Source: CAVONV01 sp963697355 | Lineage (GTDB): Bacteria; Acidobacteriota; Vicinamibacteria; Marinacidobacterales; DATDRI01 | Direction of reading: 5' to 3' | Length of the DNA: 64,000 nucleotides | NCBI GenBank assembly: GCA_963697355.1 | Contig: CAVONV010000005.1 | Coordinates: forward strand, 5,991-69,990 | Part shown: piece by piece, positions 1 to 9,774 of the stretch | Position numbering within the stretch: position 1 is the stretch's first letter | Layout of the letters: each line of letters begins with the position of its first letter | The notes under the pieces: model-generated | Told to the model about the DNA's origin: nothing | The model's input: only the letters and a program-made list of their open reading frames with translations | Databases searched by the model: none | Translations under genes and position numbers: made by a program

Positions 1-2
1 AG

Positions 3-518
3 ATGATCCTTCCGCACGTACTGACAGAGCTATTTCCCTGGTGGCTGGCTGCCATTCTTCTCGCGGGTGTCGTGGCGGCGATGATATCCACGGCAGAGAG
101 TATGCTCTTGGTCGCAGCCTCATCGATCAGCCAGGACGTTTACCAAGGGATTATCAAAAAAGGAACGGCTCCGGATCGGACCCTTCTTCGAGTGTCCCGC
201 GTGGCAACATTGGCGGTGGGTATCCTCGGATTGGTGCTTGCCATGACGACATCGAATCTGATCTATTACATCGTGAGCTATGCCTGGGCGGGGATCGGCT
301 GCTCTTTCGCCCCGGCGGTGCTTCTGTCCTTCTATTGGGATAGGTTCAGCTCTGCCGGAGTGGTGACGGCGCTACTTGCCGGACTCGTTACTACAATTGT
401 CTGGATCGTGACGGGGCTGGACCACGTGATCACGGCAAGGGCTGTCACCTTCTTGGTCGCAATGGCGGCAGCCGTCATCGTGACCTTGTTAGCCGATAGA
501 CGCCAAACGTCCAGCTAG
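3..518 (+). CDS. Sodium/solute symporter (SSS family), C-terminal part
   Basis: This is the 3' end of a membrane transporter whose beginning lies outside the window. The 171 visible residues are almost entirely hydrophobic helices. An early segment reads GVVAAMISTAESMLLVAASS, which matches the conserved serine-rich helix (TM8 of the LeuT-like fold) of PutP/SSS transporters, where Ser/Thr residues bind Na+. It is followed by the usual SQDVYQ segment and four to five further membrane helices. The protein would import a small solute (amino acid, sugar or carboxylate) with Na+ across the inner membrane; the substrate cannot be read from this part. A run of seven T follows the stop at about 555, but no clear stem precedes it. 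Confidence 0.85.
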   Translation: MILPHVLTELFPWWLAAILLAGVVAAMISTAESMLLVAASSISQDVYQGIIKKGTAPDRTLLRVSRVATLAVGILGLVLAMTTSNLIYYIVSYAWAGIGCSFAPAVLLSFYWDRFSSAGVVTALLAGLVTTIVWIVTGLDHVITARAVTFLVAMAAAVIVTLLADRRQTSS

Positions 519-659
519 TCAGGGTTAGGCGACCGCTCGAATCAACGCGTCAGGTTTTTTTCCGGCCAACCCGCCGCTTACTCATTCGACCCTGGATATG
601 CTATTTTTCGCCTTGAGAGAAGGTTCGTGATCAGTCGCTCCATTTCAAAGGAGGAAACC

Positions 660-3600
660 TTGCGTTCCATTGCCCGCACAATGACCTTGTTGTTTCTGTT
701 TCTCGACATCGCCATCGCCGGCCGCCCGGAAACGGAGGAGAGTAACGAATTAGTCACATCCGAGGCCCTTAGAGGCCTCGAGCTCCGAGCCATTGGCCCT
801 GCCCTCATGGGCGGCAGGATCGCCGACATCGCGGTGAGTCCGCGGGACCGCAGTACCTGGTATGTGGCGGTGGGCTCCGGAGGCGTCTGGAAGACTTCGA
901 ACGCCGGCATCACATGGGAACCGATTTTCGACGACCAGCCCTCCTACTCCATCGGGTGTGTAACCCTCGATCCAACGAATCCTGATGTCGTGTGGGTGGG
1001 TACGGGCGAAAACGTCAGCGGACGCCATGTAGGGTGGGGAGACGGTGTTTACAAGAGTCTCGATGGCGGAAGCACGTGGGAGCAAATGGGACTCGAGCGC
1101 TCCGAACACCTCGGCAAGATCGTGGTGGACCCCCGCAATGGTGGTGTGGTGTACGTCGCTGCCGAAGGACCTCTCTGGGCATCGGGTGGCGAACGGGGAG
1201 TCTACAAAACCACCGACGGTGGAACAACCTGGAAGCAGGTTCTTGCCATTGACGATGATACGGGTGTCACGGATTTGGAAATCGACCCCCGGAATCCGAA
1301 CGTGCTGTACGCGGCCTCCTACCAACGCCGACGACATATTTGGTCTCTGCTGGGCGGTGGCCCCGGATCGGGAATCCACAAGTCCACCGACGCGGGTGAG
1401 AGTTGGCGTCGGATGGAACGAGGACTTCCCAAGGGAGATATGGGCAAGATAGGCCTAGCCGTTTCACCGGCCGATCCCGATGTCGTCTACGCTACGATCG
1501 AAGCCGGCGAGAAGGAGCGCGGGTTCTACCGATCGCTCGATCGAGGGGAAAAATGGGAGAAGCGGAACGCGTACATTTCGAACGGGACCGGTCCACACTA
1601 CTATCAGGAGATCGTCGCGTCGCCGCACGATGTCGATCGCGTCTATCAAATGGATGTCTTCCTGCACGTGACGCGCAACGGCGGCGCCACTTTTGAAGTC
1701 CTGGGAACAGGTAGTGAGAAGCATAGCGACAACCATGCGTTGGTGATCGACGTCGAGGACCCCAATCATCTGATCGTCGGCACCGATGCGAGTCTATTCG
1801 AGAGTTTTGACGAAGGCACCACGTGGCGCCAGTTTCCCAATCTTCCGATTTCTCAGTTCTACAAACTGGCTCTAGACACGGCCGAGCCCTTCTACAATAT
1901 TCTGGGAGGCGCGCAAGATCTGGGAACGCTCTTGGGTCCGTCACGAACCAACAACATCGAAGGGATTCGCAACCGGGATTGGTACGTGCCTCTCGGCGCC
2001 GACGGCTACAACTGTGCGTTCGATCCCGTGGAGCCGGACCTCGCCTACATGCAGACGCAGGGAGGCAACCTCCGACGTTACGACCGGCGGAGCCACGAGT
2101 TCATCGACATCCAACCGGTACCGGCTCCGGGTGAGCCGCCGGAGCGGTTCAATTGGGACGCGCCCATTCAGGTGAGTCCCCACTCCCATACGAGGATCTA
2201 CTTCGGTTCCCAGCGTTTGTGGCGGAGCGATGACCGCGGCAACTCCTGGAAAGCGGTGAGCGGCGACCTCACGCGTGATCGAAACCGCTACGAGCTCGAG
2301 CTGATGGGTCGTGTGTGGAGCGTCGATGCGCTCTACGACAACGGTGCCATGTCGCTCTACGGTACGATTACGACCATTTCGGAATCGCCTCTCGTCGAAG
2401 GACTAATCTACATCGGAACCGACGATGGTTTGATACAGGTGAGCGAGGACGGCGGAGGCGACTGGCGTGCAGCGGAAGTTCCGGGTGTACCCGAGCTGTC
2501 GTTTGTCAATGACATCCAGGCATCGCTGCATGATCCGGACACGGTCTTTGCGGTTCTCGACGCTCACAAAACGGGGGATTTCCATCCCTATGTGTTCGAA
2601 AGCAACGACCGGGGGCGGTCGTGGCGCTCGATTGCGGGCGGTTTGCCATCCAACGAAATCGTCTGGTCCGTGGAACAGGATCACGTTGAGAAAGACTTGC
2701 TCTTCATCGGCGCCGAGTTCGGACTGTACTTCTCGCCGGACCGGGGCGCGCATTGGGTTGGCCTCACGGGAGGTGTGCCTACGATTGCCTTTAGAGACAT
2801 CGAGTTACACCGTCGGGACGATGACTTGGTGGGCGCGACCTTTGGTCGCGGCTTCTACGTCCTCGACGACTACTCGTCGCTACGCGCGGTCGCGAAGGGT
2901 GCGCTCGATAGCGATGCCATGCTATTTCCGGTTCGAGATGCGTGGTTGTTTGTCCCCTACGTTCCCATGCAAGCCCGCGGAAAACCGTCGCTGGGAAGCG
3001 ATGACTACACGGCTTCCAATCCGCCATTTGGAGCCCTCATCACCTACCACTTGAAGGAAAAACGGCTGACCGCCAAAGAAACTAGGCGGGAGAGCGAGAA
3101 GAAGCTCCGAGAGAGCGGTGAGGACGTTGGTTTTCCCGGTTGGGATCAACTTGCCAAAGAGGCTCTCGAGCACGGACCGAAGGTCTTGCTGACGGTGCGA
3201 GATGAGGGCGGTCGAGCCGTGCGCCGACTCGAGGCTCCAGCCATGGCCGGTATCCATCGTTTGAACTGGGATCTTCGGCTTCCAGCACCCTATCCCATTG
3301 ATCTCTCGACTCCGGGTTTCCAGCCCCCCTGGGCTTCTCCGCCTCAAGGACCTTTGGCGCCTCCCGGACGTTACCAGGTAGAGATGGCTTTGGTAAGCGC
3401 CAGCGGCGTGGAACCGTTGGGTGAGCCCCAGACGTTTCAAGTGAGACCCGTGGCGGGCGCGGTTTATCCCGCTCCCAATGCATCCGAACTGGCGGCTTTT
3501 CAGCAAGAGACCGCCGAGCTCATGCGAAAGGCGAGGGGTGCTGAGGCAGAGTTACGCGCGGCACAGGAACGATTGCGGTATATGAGACAAGCGCTCACCC

Positions 3601-3947
3601 AAACACCGACCGCGGAGCCTGCGCTGTTCATGCGTATGGATGCTATCGAGACCACCCTTTCACGACTACGAGTGCGCCTCATGGGTGACCCCATTCGTGA
3701 ACGGTGGAACGAAGCTTCAATGTCGTCGATTCTGGGTCGGGTTGGGAAAGTTGCAGGAGGCCACTGGGACACGCGCCAAGCTCCTACCGCGACGCAGCAA
3801 CAAAGTCTAGGGGTGGCTCAGGCCGAGTATGCTGAAGTAAGTGTTGAGTTGAAAAAGGTCCTTGAGACCGAGCTCCCTGGTTTGGAGGCGGAGCTCGAAG
3901 CAGCGGGAGCGCCTTGGACACCGGGGCGAAAGTTGCCGCCGCGGTAA
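660..3947 (+). CDS. Secreted BNR/sortilin-like beta-propeller protein
   Basis: About 1095 residues. An AAAGGAGG ribosome site at 647-654 points to the TTG at 660 as start rather than the GTG at 627. The TTG start leaves a normal signal peptide (MRSIARTMTLLFLFLDIAIAG). The body has repeated Asp-box/BNR signatures such as GGVWKTSNAGITW, YKSLDGGSTW, YKTTDGGTTW and STDAGESW, forming two VPS10/sortilin-type propellers over roughly residues 40-740. A C-terminal beta domain and a charged helical tail (residues 950-1090) follow. Such proteins are exported and are often annotated as glycosyl hydrolases or peptidase-associated sortilins, but no catalytic residues can be assigned here. A second member of the family lies at 42314-45345. 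It stands alone, with no close operon partner. Confidence 0.85.
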   Translation: MRSIARTMTLLFLFLDIAIAGRPETEESNELVTSEALRGLELRAIGPALMGGRIADIAVSPRDRSTWYVAVGSGGVWKTSNAGITWEPIFDDQPSYSIGCVTLDPTNPDVVWVGTGENVSGRHVGWGDGVYKSLDGGSTWEQMGLERSEHLGKIVVDPRNGGVVYVAAEGPLWASGGERGVYKTTDGGTTWKQVLAIDDDTGVTDLEIDPRNPNVLYAASYQRRRHIWSLLGGGPGSGIHKSTDAGESWRRMERGLPKGDMGKIGLAVSPADPDVVYATIEAGEKERGFYRSLDRGEKWEKRNAYISNGTGPHYYQEIVASPHDVDRVYQMDVFLHVTRNGGATFEVLGTGSEKHSDNHALVIDVEDPNHLIVGTDASLFESFDEGTTWRQFPNLPISQFYKLALDTAEPFYNILGGAQDLGTLLGPSRTNNIEGIRNRDWYVPLGADGYNCAFDPVEPDLAYMQTQGGNLRRYDRRSHEFIDIQPVPAPGEPPERFNWDAPIQVSPHSHTRIYFGSQRLWRSDDRGNSWKAVSGDLTRDRNRYELELMGRVWSVDALYDNGAMSLYGTITTISESPLVEGLIYIGTDDGLIQVSEDGGGDWRAAEVPGVPELSFVNDIQASLHDPDTVFAVLDAHKTGDFHPYVFESNDRGRSWRSIAGGLPSNEIVWSVEQDHVEKDLLFIGAEFGLYFSPDRGAHWVGLTGGVPTIAFRDIELHRRDDDLVGATFGRGFYVLDDYSSLRAVAKGALDSDAMLFPVRDAWLFVPYVPMQARGKPSLGSDDYTASNPPFGALITYHLKEKRLTAKETRRESEKKLRESGEDVGFPGWDQLAKEALEHGPKVLLTVRDEGGRAVRRLEAPAMAGIHRLNWDLRLPAPYPIDLSTPGFQPPWASPPQGPLAPPGRYQVEMALVSASGVEPLGEPQTFQVRPVAGAVYPAPNASELAAFQQETAELMRKARGAEAELRAAQERLRYMRQALTQTPTAEPALFMRMDAIETTLSRLRVRLMGDPIRERWNEASMSSILGRVGKVAGGHWDTRQAPTATQQQSLGVAQAEYAEVSVELKKVLETELPGLEAELEAAGAPWTPGRKLPPR

Positions 3948-4198
3948 CGCGCCAAGTGCTGGTCGCCTTCTCGTGTCAGCATTTTTGTGGCCTCAGCTCG
4001 GTGTTCGACATGAGCCTTGACGCTTTTATTTGCTTCAACCGGGCCAAGCCTGACTAGGGTCTCCAAAACGCCGTTCAGCAGGTGGCCCGTTAGCCGATGG
4101 ATGTGAGGAGGTCACACTAGACGATGAGTCGATTGGGCTTTAATATAGAAGAGAGGGTGTTTTCTGAAACGCTTTTGCGGTTGTGAACGAGGTGCGCG

Positions 4199-4906
4199 AT
4201 GTTGCCAGGCCGAACGGCTCGTTGTTGTCTGTGGCTGCTGTTTATAGCAAGTGTAGTTTCCTGTGCGGTCGTCAAGAAACCTACAAAAGTCAGCGAGCTA
4301 CCCCCTCCTCCGGCACTCGAGGAACGTGAAGAATACACGATCCGGGCCGGCGATGAACTGGATATCAAGTTCTTCTACAACCCGGAGTTGAATGAACATA
4401 TTGAAGTCCGACCCGACGGGCGGATAAAGCTGGAACTGATTCCGGAGGTGATGGCAGAACGCCTTACCGTTCGAGAGCTCACAGATCGATTGAAAGAGTT
4501 GTACTCGGGAGAGCTCTCCGATCCCGAGATCACGGTCATTGTCCGTTCCTTTAGTACGCATCGGATTTTTGTTGACGGGGAAGTCGAAAAACCCGGGGAA
4601 CAGACTCTTCATGGACAGCTTCGAGCCATGCAGGCCATCTCGATGGCCGGGGGTTTCAGGCCCACTGCCAGGCTCGGCGAAGTGATCGTCATCCGCAGGA
4701 ATGTGGATCGCACACCCATGATGATTCCCTTGAGAATCAAGGATGTCATCAGTGGGGAGGATCCGACCCAGGACATCTTACTGATGCCTTACGATGTGGT
4801 TTACGTTCCTCGTTCGATCATTGCCAACGTGAACAAGTGGATCGACCAGTACATCAGGCAGAACATTCCCTTGTACTTCGGCTTCCGAATAGACATTCTG
4901 CCCTGA
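4199..4906 (+). CDS. Polysaccharide export lipoprotein (Wza/OtnA family)
   Basis: 235 residues. The N terminus is a lipoprotein signal with lipobox VVSC (Cys22). Residues about 45-125 form the polysaccharide export domain (YTIRAGDELDIKFF, VRPDGRIKLELI) and residues about 130-190 an SLBB domain (IFVDGEVEKPGEQTL). The C-terminal helix (IIANVNKWIDQYI) resembles the amphipathic segment that makes the Wza outer-membrane pore. It should form the outer-membrane exit for the polysaccharide made by the minus-strand operon at 6.2-19.6 kb. It is transcribed away from that operon and is separated from it by the acyltransferase gene, so it is probably expressed from its own promoter. Confidence 0.88.
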   Translation: MLPGRTARCCLWLLFIASVVSCAVVKKPTKVSELPPPPALEEREEYTIRAGDELDIKFFYNPELNEHIEVRPDGRIKLELIPEVMAERLTVRELTDRLKELYSGELSDPEITVIVRSFSTHRIFVDGEVEKPGEQTLHGQLRAMQAISMAGGFRPTARLGEVIVIRRNVDRTPMMIPLRIKDVISGEDPTQDILLMPYDVVYVPRSIIANVNKWIDQYIRQNIPLYFGFRIDILP

Positions 4907-5094
4907 GATTGACCTCCTCGCTCAAAGAGGGTTTCGTGAGGCCTCGACGCTCCCGGAATCGATGGGCAGCGTAGGCCTGGTCCATTCTTAGCAGGAGCGG
5001 TAGTGGGGGGGGCAGCGAGCCGTGTTACTCATGTCCTGGAATCCGTTCTATCAGCACGTGGAATAGCGTTTCGTGCAAAACCCGACCTCCGGCG

Positions 5095-6090
5095 TCACGA
5101 TGACGCCGTTGAAGGGATCGCGAACAGATAGGGCCAGCCCCGCTTGTCTGTCCATCGATAGAGCAACACCGGCAATACCAGCCCGGCGGTGAGGCCGGCG
5201 AGAAGCAGTGGCGCGTATTGATCCACACCTAAAATCTTGTGCAGAATGATCCTGGTTCCACTACTGAACAAGATGTGGGCCAGATAGATCTGTAGGGAGT
5301 AATTGCCGGCACCCTCCAAGAAGCGAAAAAGGTGCCGGTGGGCAAGGAATGTGGACAGTGAAACAAGGGCGACAATTCCAACCACGCTCAACGGAAGCAT
5401 GATGGCGGGGGAGGGGGAATCGGTTTGCCGAAATACACTGATTCCACCTCCGATGAACAAAGCCCAAATGAGCGCGACAAATCCCGGCGACGCCAAACTC
5501 TCTTGCCATCTGCTCAAACCGAGTCGGTAATAGAGAAGTCCACCGACGAAGAATATTAGGTTTTCGGAGACCCTGCTCACTTCTCCCAGAGGTAGACCGA
5601 GCGGAACGAAGTAGAGGATCAGCGAGAGAGGAGCAAGAAGCCAGAGCTCGTTCTCTATCAGGTAGGTCACCAGTGTGTAAATGGCGAAGATCAGGAAGAG
5701 ACTGTACAGAAACCAGAGATACCCAAGTGGATGATAGACAATGGCGAGCAGGTCGGTGATGCTGCTCGTTCTGTTAGTGAGACCGAACGCCAGGAGTCGG
5801 CTGCTTACAATGATGACGGACCAAATCACATAGGGATAAATAATGGCTCTGGCTTTCCCGGTTATGAAGCCGCGCGGCCCGCGTTTGTCGAGGCTTTGTC
5901 GGGCATGGAGTCCCGCGAGGAAGAAGAAAATCTGCATGGCAGCCGTGCTCGAAAACTCCTTCCAGTAGTACCAGGTCGTATCAGGAAAGTCGATTCCGGC
6001 ATCCACAATCCCTGAGGCCACGTGTCTGAATACTACTAAGACAATGCCGATCCCTTTTGCGTAGTCGACCCATGAGGCTCTTTCATTCAT
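5095..6090 (-). CDS. Acyltransferase family 3 (surface-polysaccharide O-acyltransferase)
   Basis: 331 residues with about ten predicted membrane helices. The start SWVDYAKGIGIVLVVFRHVAS carries the invariant His (His23) of acyltransferase-3 proteins, and the MQIFFFLAGLHA stretch of helix 2 is typical of the fucose-4-O-acetylase-like branch. It probably transfers an acetyl (or other acyl) group to a lipid-linked sugar or finished polysaccharide in the inner membrane. It lies between wza and the polysaccharide operon and on the same strand as the operon, about 140 bases after the amidohydrolase gene. It may be the last gene of that transcript or a separate unit. Confidence 0.85.
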   Translation of the reverse strand: MNERASWVDYAKGIGIVLVVFRHVASGIVDAGIDFPDTTWYYWKEFSSTAAMQIFFFLAGLHARQSLDKRGPRGFITGKARAIIYPYVIWSVIIVSSRLLAFGLTNRTSSITDLLAIVYHPLGYLWFLYSLFLIFAIYTLVTYLIENELWLLAPLSLILYFVPLGLPLGEVSRVSENLIFFVGGLLYYRLGLSRWQESLASPGFVALIWALFIGGGISVFRQTDSPSPAIMLPLSVVGIVALVSLSTFLAHRHLFRFLEGAGNYSLQIYLAHILFSSGTRIILHKILGVDQYAPLLLAGLTAGLVLPVLLYRWTDKRGWPYLFAIPSTASS

Positions 6091-6232
6091 GACGGTTGGT
6101 TCGAGATCGTAGCGCCGTTGACAGGCCGCCTGAGCCGTTCATCGCGATAGAGAAACCGAGTGATCATCTTGCCGGTCAACTCATCGTAAACAGAGCTCTT
6201 TCCTCACTATCGGCAAGGTGGGCGATCTCCCT

Positions 6233-7348
6233 CTAGAATGCCAGCTCCGGAATCAGACGCTGAGCATTCCCGTGGAAGAACTTTGTCAGAATAGAACGGG
6301 GAAGCGCCAGACATTCTACCTTCCGGCCGTCAATCCTCACCGTGCCCGATCCGGCGTAGTACTGGTAGTCCTCGCGGTACTGCTTTTCCATGTTCCTGAT
6401 GAATTTGAATCGTTGCCATCCGGACAGGGTACCGTCCAAGGCAGGGATACGGTACACATCGGCTCCGTACAGAATGCGATCCTCGTAGCGCATGAAGAAA
6501 TCCCTGACTTTTTCGGCCGAGTGCCGCGACAGGTCCCGCTTTCGTGCCGCTGTGTCCAGGTAAAGGTTGGGATAGCGATCCAATCTATCGGCCACCTGGT
6601 CCAAATCGTGGGACATACTGCCAACATGTGCCCCGATGACCCTCAGGCCGGGATGTTTCTCGAGAACGTGATCGCGGGCGGCGATGATCTCATCATAGCT
6701 GGGAAAGTCTTTTCGTCCATGGGCATACCACTCCGGGTCTCGCGAGTAGTATCCGTAATGGGGACTGTCCGAATCGAGGGGAAGCCAGGCTGCTACCGGA
6801 TCAGCAAGGTGCGTCAGCAAGGGTTTCCCACGGTTGGTGAGATGTTCATAGAGTGGATCGAGAATCGGGTCATCGGGCATCAGGTATTGCCCTTCCTCCG
6901 TTTTCATCTCCATTCCGACTTCTTTCCATACCTTGACCATGACCGCACCGGCTTGGAACGTTTCGTCCACCCACTCCCGTACGCGCCGCGGGTACTCGGA
7001 TTCATATCGCTCCGTCAGATCAAATGTCGATGCGAACAGGAGGTGCCGGGGATACTTCCGGTAGAGAAGCTCTGCTTGTTTCTCCATCTGCTGCATGTAT
7101 TCCAGGTCATTGCCGCGAAAACAAATGTTGACGATGCGCAGGTTGTTGCGGCGCATCATGTCGACAAACCCTGGAATGTCCTCGAAAACATGCGAATGGA
7201 CATCTATTTTTAGAACATCTTCGAATGCCGGCGCCGCTTCGGGATCAACCGGCTTCGTCCGGCAGACCACTGTGAGCTCCAATATCAACAACGCACACAG
7301 CAGCAACACGTAGTTTCTCTGCTCACTGATCTGTCGAAGATAGAACAT
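6233..7348 (-). CDS. Membrane-anchored amidohydrolase (TIM-barrel, PF04909 type)
   Basis: 371 residues. The start at 7348 is preceded by AGGAGG with 9-base spacing; the reading frame is open further upstream but would overlap the previous gene. A hydrophobic segment (residues 12-28) anchors or exports the protein. The metal-binding HxH motif is in KIDVHSHVFED (His51, His53), followed by TIM-barrel motifs including GAHVGSMSHDLDQV and LYGADVYR. The family hydrolyses or decarboxylates small cyclic and carboxylic compounds using a divalent metal; the substrate here is unknown. It follows a glycosyltransferase by 13 bases at the tail of the polysaccharide operon, so a role in trimming or deacylating a sugar or lipid is possible but not shown. 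Confidence 0.8.
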   Translation of the reverse strand: MFYLRQISEQRNYVLLLCALLILELTVVCRTKPVDPEAAPAFEDVLKIDVHSHVFEDIPGFVDMMRRNNLRIVNICFRGNDLEYMQQMEKQAELLYRKYPRHLLFASTFDLTERYESEYPRRVREWVDETFQAGAVMVKVWKEVGMEMKTEEGQYLMPDDPILDPLYEHLTNRGKPLLTHLADPVAAWLPLDSDSPHYGYYSRDPEWYAHGRKDFPSYDEIIAARDHVLEKHPGLRVIGAHVGSMSHDLDQVADRLDRYPNLYLDTAARKRDLSRHSAEKVRDFFMRYEDRILYGADVYRIPALDGTLSGWQRFKFIRNMEKQYREDYQYYAGSGTVRIDGRKVECLALPRSILTKFFHGNAQRLIPELAF

Positions 7349-7361
7349 CACTGCCAGCCTC

Positions 7362-8516
7362 CTAGTCGTGGGGACCTGTAGTGGCCGCCGCTTCGATGAT
7401 CGGCGCCATCCGCTCGACGACCCCATCCCACGTGTACTTTTCTCGTACTTGACTACGGCCGCGATCCCCGAGCTTTTTGCGAAGTCCACTGTCCTCTATG
7501 AGCCGCTTCAAAGCTGAAGTCATCGCCGGCACATTGCCCGGCGGGACGAGGATTCCACTGTTGTCATGGTCAATGATCTCGGCCATGGCATCAGAGTTCG
7601 CGCCAATGCAAGGCAGTCCAAAAGCCATTGCTTCCAAAAGGACATCGCCCCAAGTCTCGAGTCGCGAAGGCAAAACGAAGATATCGGCGCTACGATAGAG
7701 GCGCACAATGTCCTCACGAACCCACGTGGGCTGGACGAACTCGACCCCCTCCATGCTCTTCTCGCGAGGGACAGTTTCTCCGGTCACCATGATGAGTCGT
7801 GCTTGTGGCATTTCCGCATGGGCGGCGCGGAATGCTTCCAGAAGGAGGTCCCCGCCTTTGCGGTAAAACTCCTTTCCAATGAACAAGACAGTCGGAGATG
7901 CTTCAGCACTTCTGTTCTGAGGATGGTCGGGGAACCGGTGAAAATTGACTCCACCGCCGACGACGTGAACGCGTTCCGGTGCTATTCGGTAGTCCTCCAC
8001 AATAGAGCGCTTCGTTTGGAGACTTCTCGTGCAGATGGAGGCGCTGTTCTGGAACACACGCTGCTCCATTGCCATCAGTTGGCGTCGCACACGGGCATTG
8101 AACGGAGAGCGGCCGGCCTCCGGCTTCTTCGCGGAAAGCTGGGTCGTGTAATCTGTGTACAAGACTGTGGGTAGAGATGATTGATAGCTGGCGTCAAAAA
8201 GAGCACCTACTTGTAGGACGACATCCGCAGCTACTTGAAGCGATTGGAGTTTACGCGCCGTTCGTCGAGAACGGGAGGCAAATGCGCCTGGGCTCTGATA
8301 GTAGCGTTGCCTCCACAACTGGAGGTCGGGATGGAAGGCCCGCAGGATGTGCAGCCATCGACCGGGCCCCTGTAGTTCGGAGTCAACGACCGGAAGGAGA
8401 GAAAATCGACGCCCGAGAGCCTCGAAGAAGAAACCGTATTTCGTGCGCGCACCGGGATCCCTTTCGATGTCGCCGATCACGGCGCCCGCGACTCTTGGCA
8501 CACGGGTGTTCTTCAT
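7362..8516 (-). CDS. Glycosyltransferase family 4
   Basis: 384 residues from the ATG at 8516, which is preceded by a GGAAGG site; the frame is open upstream but the extra residues do not look like family sequence. The C-terminal half shows the GT4 donor-binding fold: VLFIGKEFYRKGGDLLLEAF, then DIFVLPSRLETWGDVLLEAMAFGLPCIG, with the EX7E-type glutamates, and IVPPGN-like SGILVPPGNVPAM. It would add a nucleotide-activated sugar to the growing lipid-linked repeat unit on the cytoplasmic face. Spacing to the preceding GT2 gene is 26 bases, so it is in the same operon. The sugar and linkage cannot be deduced. Confidence 0.85.
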   Translation of the reverse strand: MKNTRVPRVAGAVIGDIERDPGARTKYGFFFEALGRRFSLLPVVDSELQGPGRWLHILRAFHPDLQLWRQRYYQSPGAFASRSRRTARKLQSLQVAADVVLQVGALFDASYQSSLPTVLYTDYTTQLSAKKPEAGRSPFNARVRRQLMAMEQRVFQNSASICTRSLQTKRSIVEDYRIAPERVHVVGGGVNFHRFPDHPQNRSAEASPTVLFIGKEFYRKGGDLLLEAFRAAHAEMPQARLIMVTGETVPREKSMEGVEFVQPTWVREDIVRLYRSADIFVLPSRLETWGDVLLEAMAFGLPCIGANSDAMAEIIDHDNSGILVPPGNVPAMTSALKRLIEDSGLRKKLGDRGRSQVREKYTWDGVVERMAPIIEAAATTGPHD

Positions 8517-8541
8517 CGGGACCCTTCCTTCGATGGTATCT

Positions 8542-9774
8542 TCACTGAGAGTAACGCCTGGTGCTTTCCCGTCGGGGCACGCGTTGCCAGAGGACCGTCG
8601 GCCGCCCGCGAATGAAACGAGCAAATCCCTGAAGAGCGGCGATGTTGCTGCTCAACAAGAACGTCGGCAGGTAGAGCCATTTCGGCACGTTCTCACCACG
8701 CCGATCGAGGCCACGTCCCCACAAGGCCAAGCCATAAAAAGCCGCCTGCATAAGGAGCAAGATCGCCCAGAAGGTCAGATGCGATCGTGAAGAAGAAACC
8801 GTAGGCCTGGAAAGCGACATCCCAACGGCCGCCAGGTTGGTCGAGAAGGCGACAATCATTGCCCAGGGTACAAGGGGACGCAAGAACTTATGGGAAACGA
8901 CCTGCCAGAGAACCAGTGGTTTTCTGAGCGTCAGCAAGTGATTGGCCAGGAGCATGGCTTGAAAGCGTCCGGCCACGATGCGACTCCGGCGAGCCATTTC
9001 GTCTCCCGCGGTAGGTGAGACTCGTTCGAACGAGCGCGCGTCTTGGACGTAGACGGTGCGAAATCCACGCTTCACTATCCGCATAGCCAGGAAGAAATCA
9101 TCGTTGATGACGTATTCCGGCAACGGTTCCAGGAGCGAACGCCGCACGGCCAGAATCTCACCGGCCACGCCTGTGCAGCAACCTAGACGTGTCTCCCACT
9201 GCTTGATTTTGGATTCATAGCGCCAGTACAGACCTTCGGAGTCACCGAGTGCACCATCTCCCCTCAGGATCGTCTTGGCTCCGGTCACGACACCAACACT
9301 GGGATCGGAAAAAGGGACAACAAGTCTTTTCAGTGCCTCCTTGTGGTACATGTTGTTGGCGTCAGAAAACACGACAATTTCTCCTTCGGCCAAACCCAGT
9401 GCTCGGTTGATAGCCGCCGTTTTTCCTTCACGACGAGGATGGTAACTGAGGTCGATTCCCTTGTCGGCGAAAGAAGTTACGATGGCGCAGGTTTGATCAT
9501 CTGATCCATCCGCCGCCACTAGGATCTGCAGTTTGTCGGCCGGATAGTCCAGGGACAGAGTATTGGAGAGCTTCTCGGCGACTATCAGTTCTTCGTTGTG
9601 AGCAGCAATCAGGAAACTCAAAGAAGGCTGCTCACTGGTGGAACTGAGTTCGCCGGGATAGGCCTTTTTCGGGCGCAATCGGCCTAGGATGAACAGCAGA
9701 AGAGGGTAGCCCAAATAGGTGTAAACGACCAGACCCAGCGAGAGCGAGAACCCGACCCAGAGCAGAATACTCAT
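8542..9774 (-). CDS. Processive-type glycosyltransferase family 2 membrane protein
   Basis: 410 residues. The ATG at 9774 overlaps the stop of the upstream gene as ATGA, which supports it over the longer start. An N-terminal helix (residues 1-25) is followed by a GT-A domain: SFLIAAHNEE, VAADGSDDQT, then the DXD-like VFSDANN, the acceptor-site INDDFFLAMRI and a QxxRW-like RIVAGRFQ. Two to three C-terminal membrane helices complete the cellulose/hyaluronan-synthase-like topology. It probably adds a beta-linked sugar at the membrane. Tight coupling to its neighbours places it in the repeat-unit assembly line. Confidence 0.85.
   Translation of the reverse strand: MSILLWVGFSLSLGLVVYTYLGYPLLLFILGRLRPKKAYPGELSSTSEQPSLSFLIAAHNEELIVAEKLSNTLSLDYPADKLQILVAADGSDDQTCAIVTSFADKGIDLSYHPRREGKTAAINRALGLAEGEIVVFSDANNMYHKEALKRLVVPFSDPSVGVVTGAKTILRGDGALGDSEGLYWRYESKIKQWETRLGCCTGVAGEILAVRRSLLEPLPEYVINDDFFLAMRIVKRGFRTVYVQDARSFERVSPTAGDEMARRSRIVAGRFQAMLLANHLLTLRKPLVLWQVVSHKFLRPLVPWAMIVAFSTNLAAVGMSLSRPTVSSSRSHLTFWAILLLMQAAFYGLALWGRGLDRRGENVPKWLYLPTFLLSSNIAALQGFARFIRGRPTVLWQRVPRRESTRRYSQ

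Noticed and set aside
541..570. Intrinsic terminator after the symporter gene (run of seven T)
   Set aside because: No stable stem could be found directly before the T-run.
6218..7213. A 331-codon plus-strand frame opposite the amidohydrolase
   Set aside because: Antisense to a gene with clear metal-binding motifs and a ribosome site; no protein family pattern.
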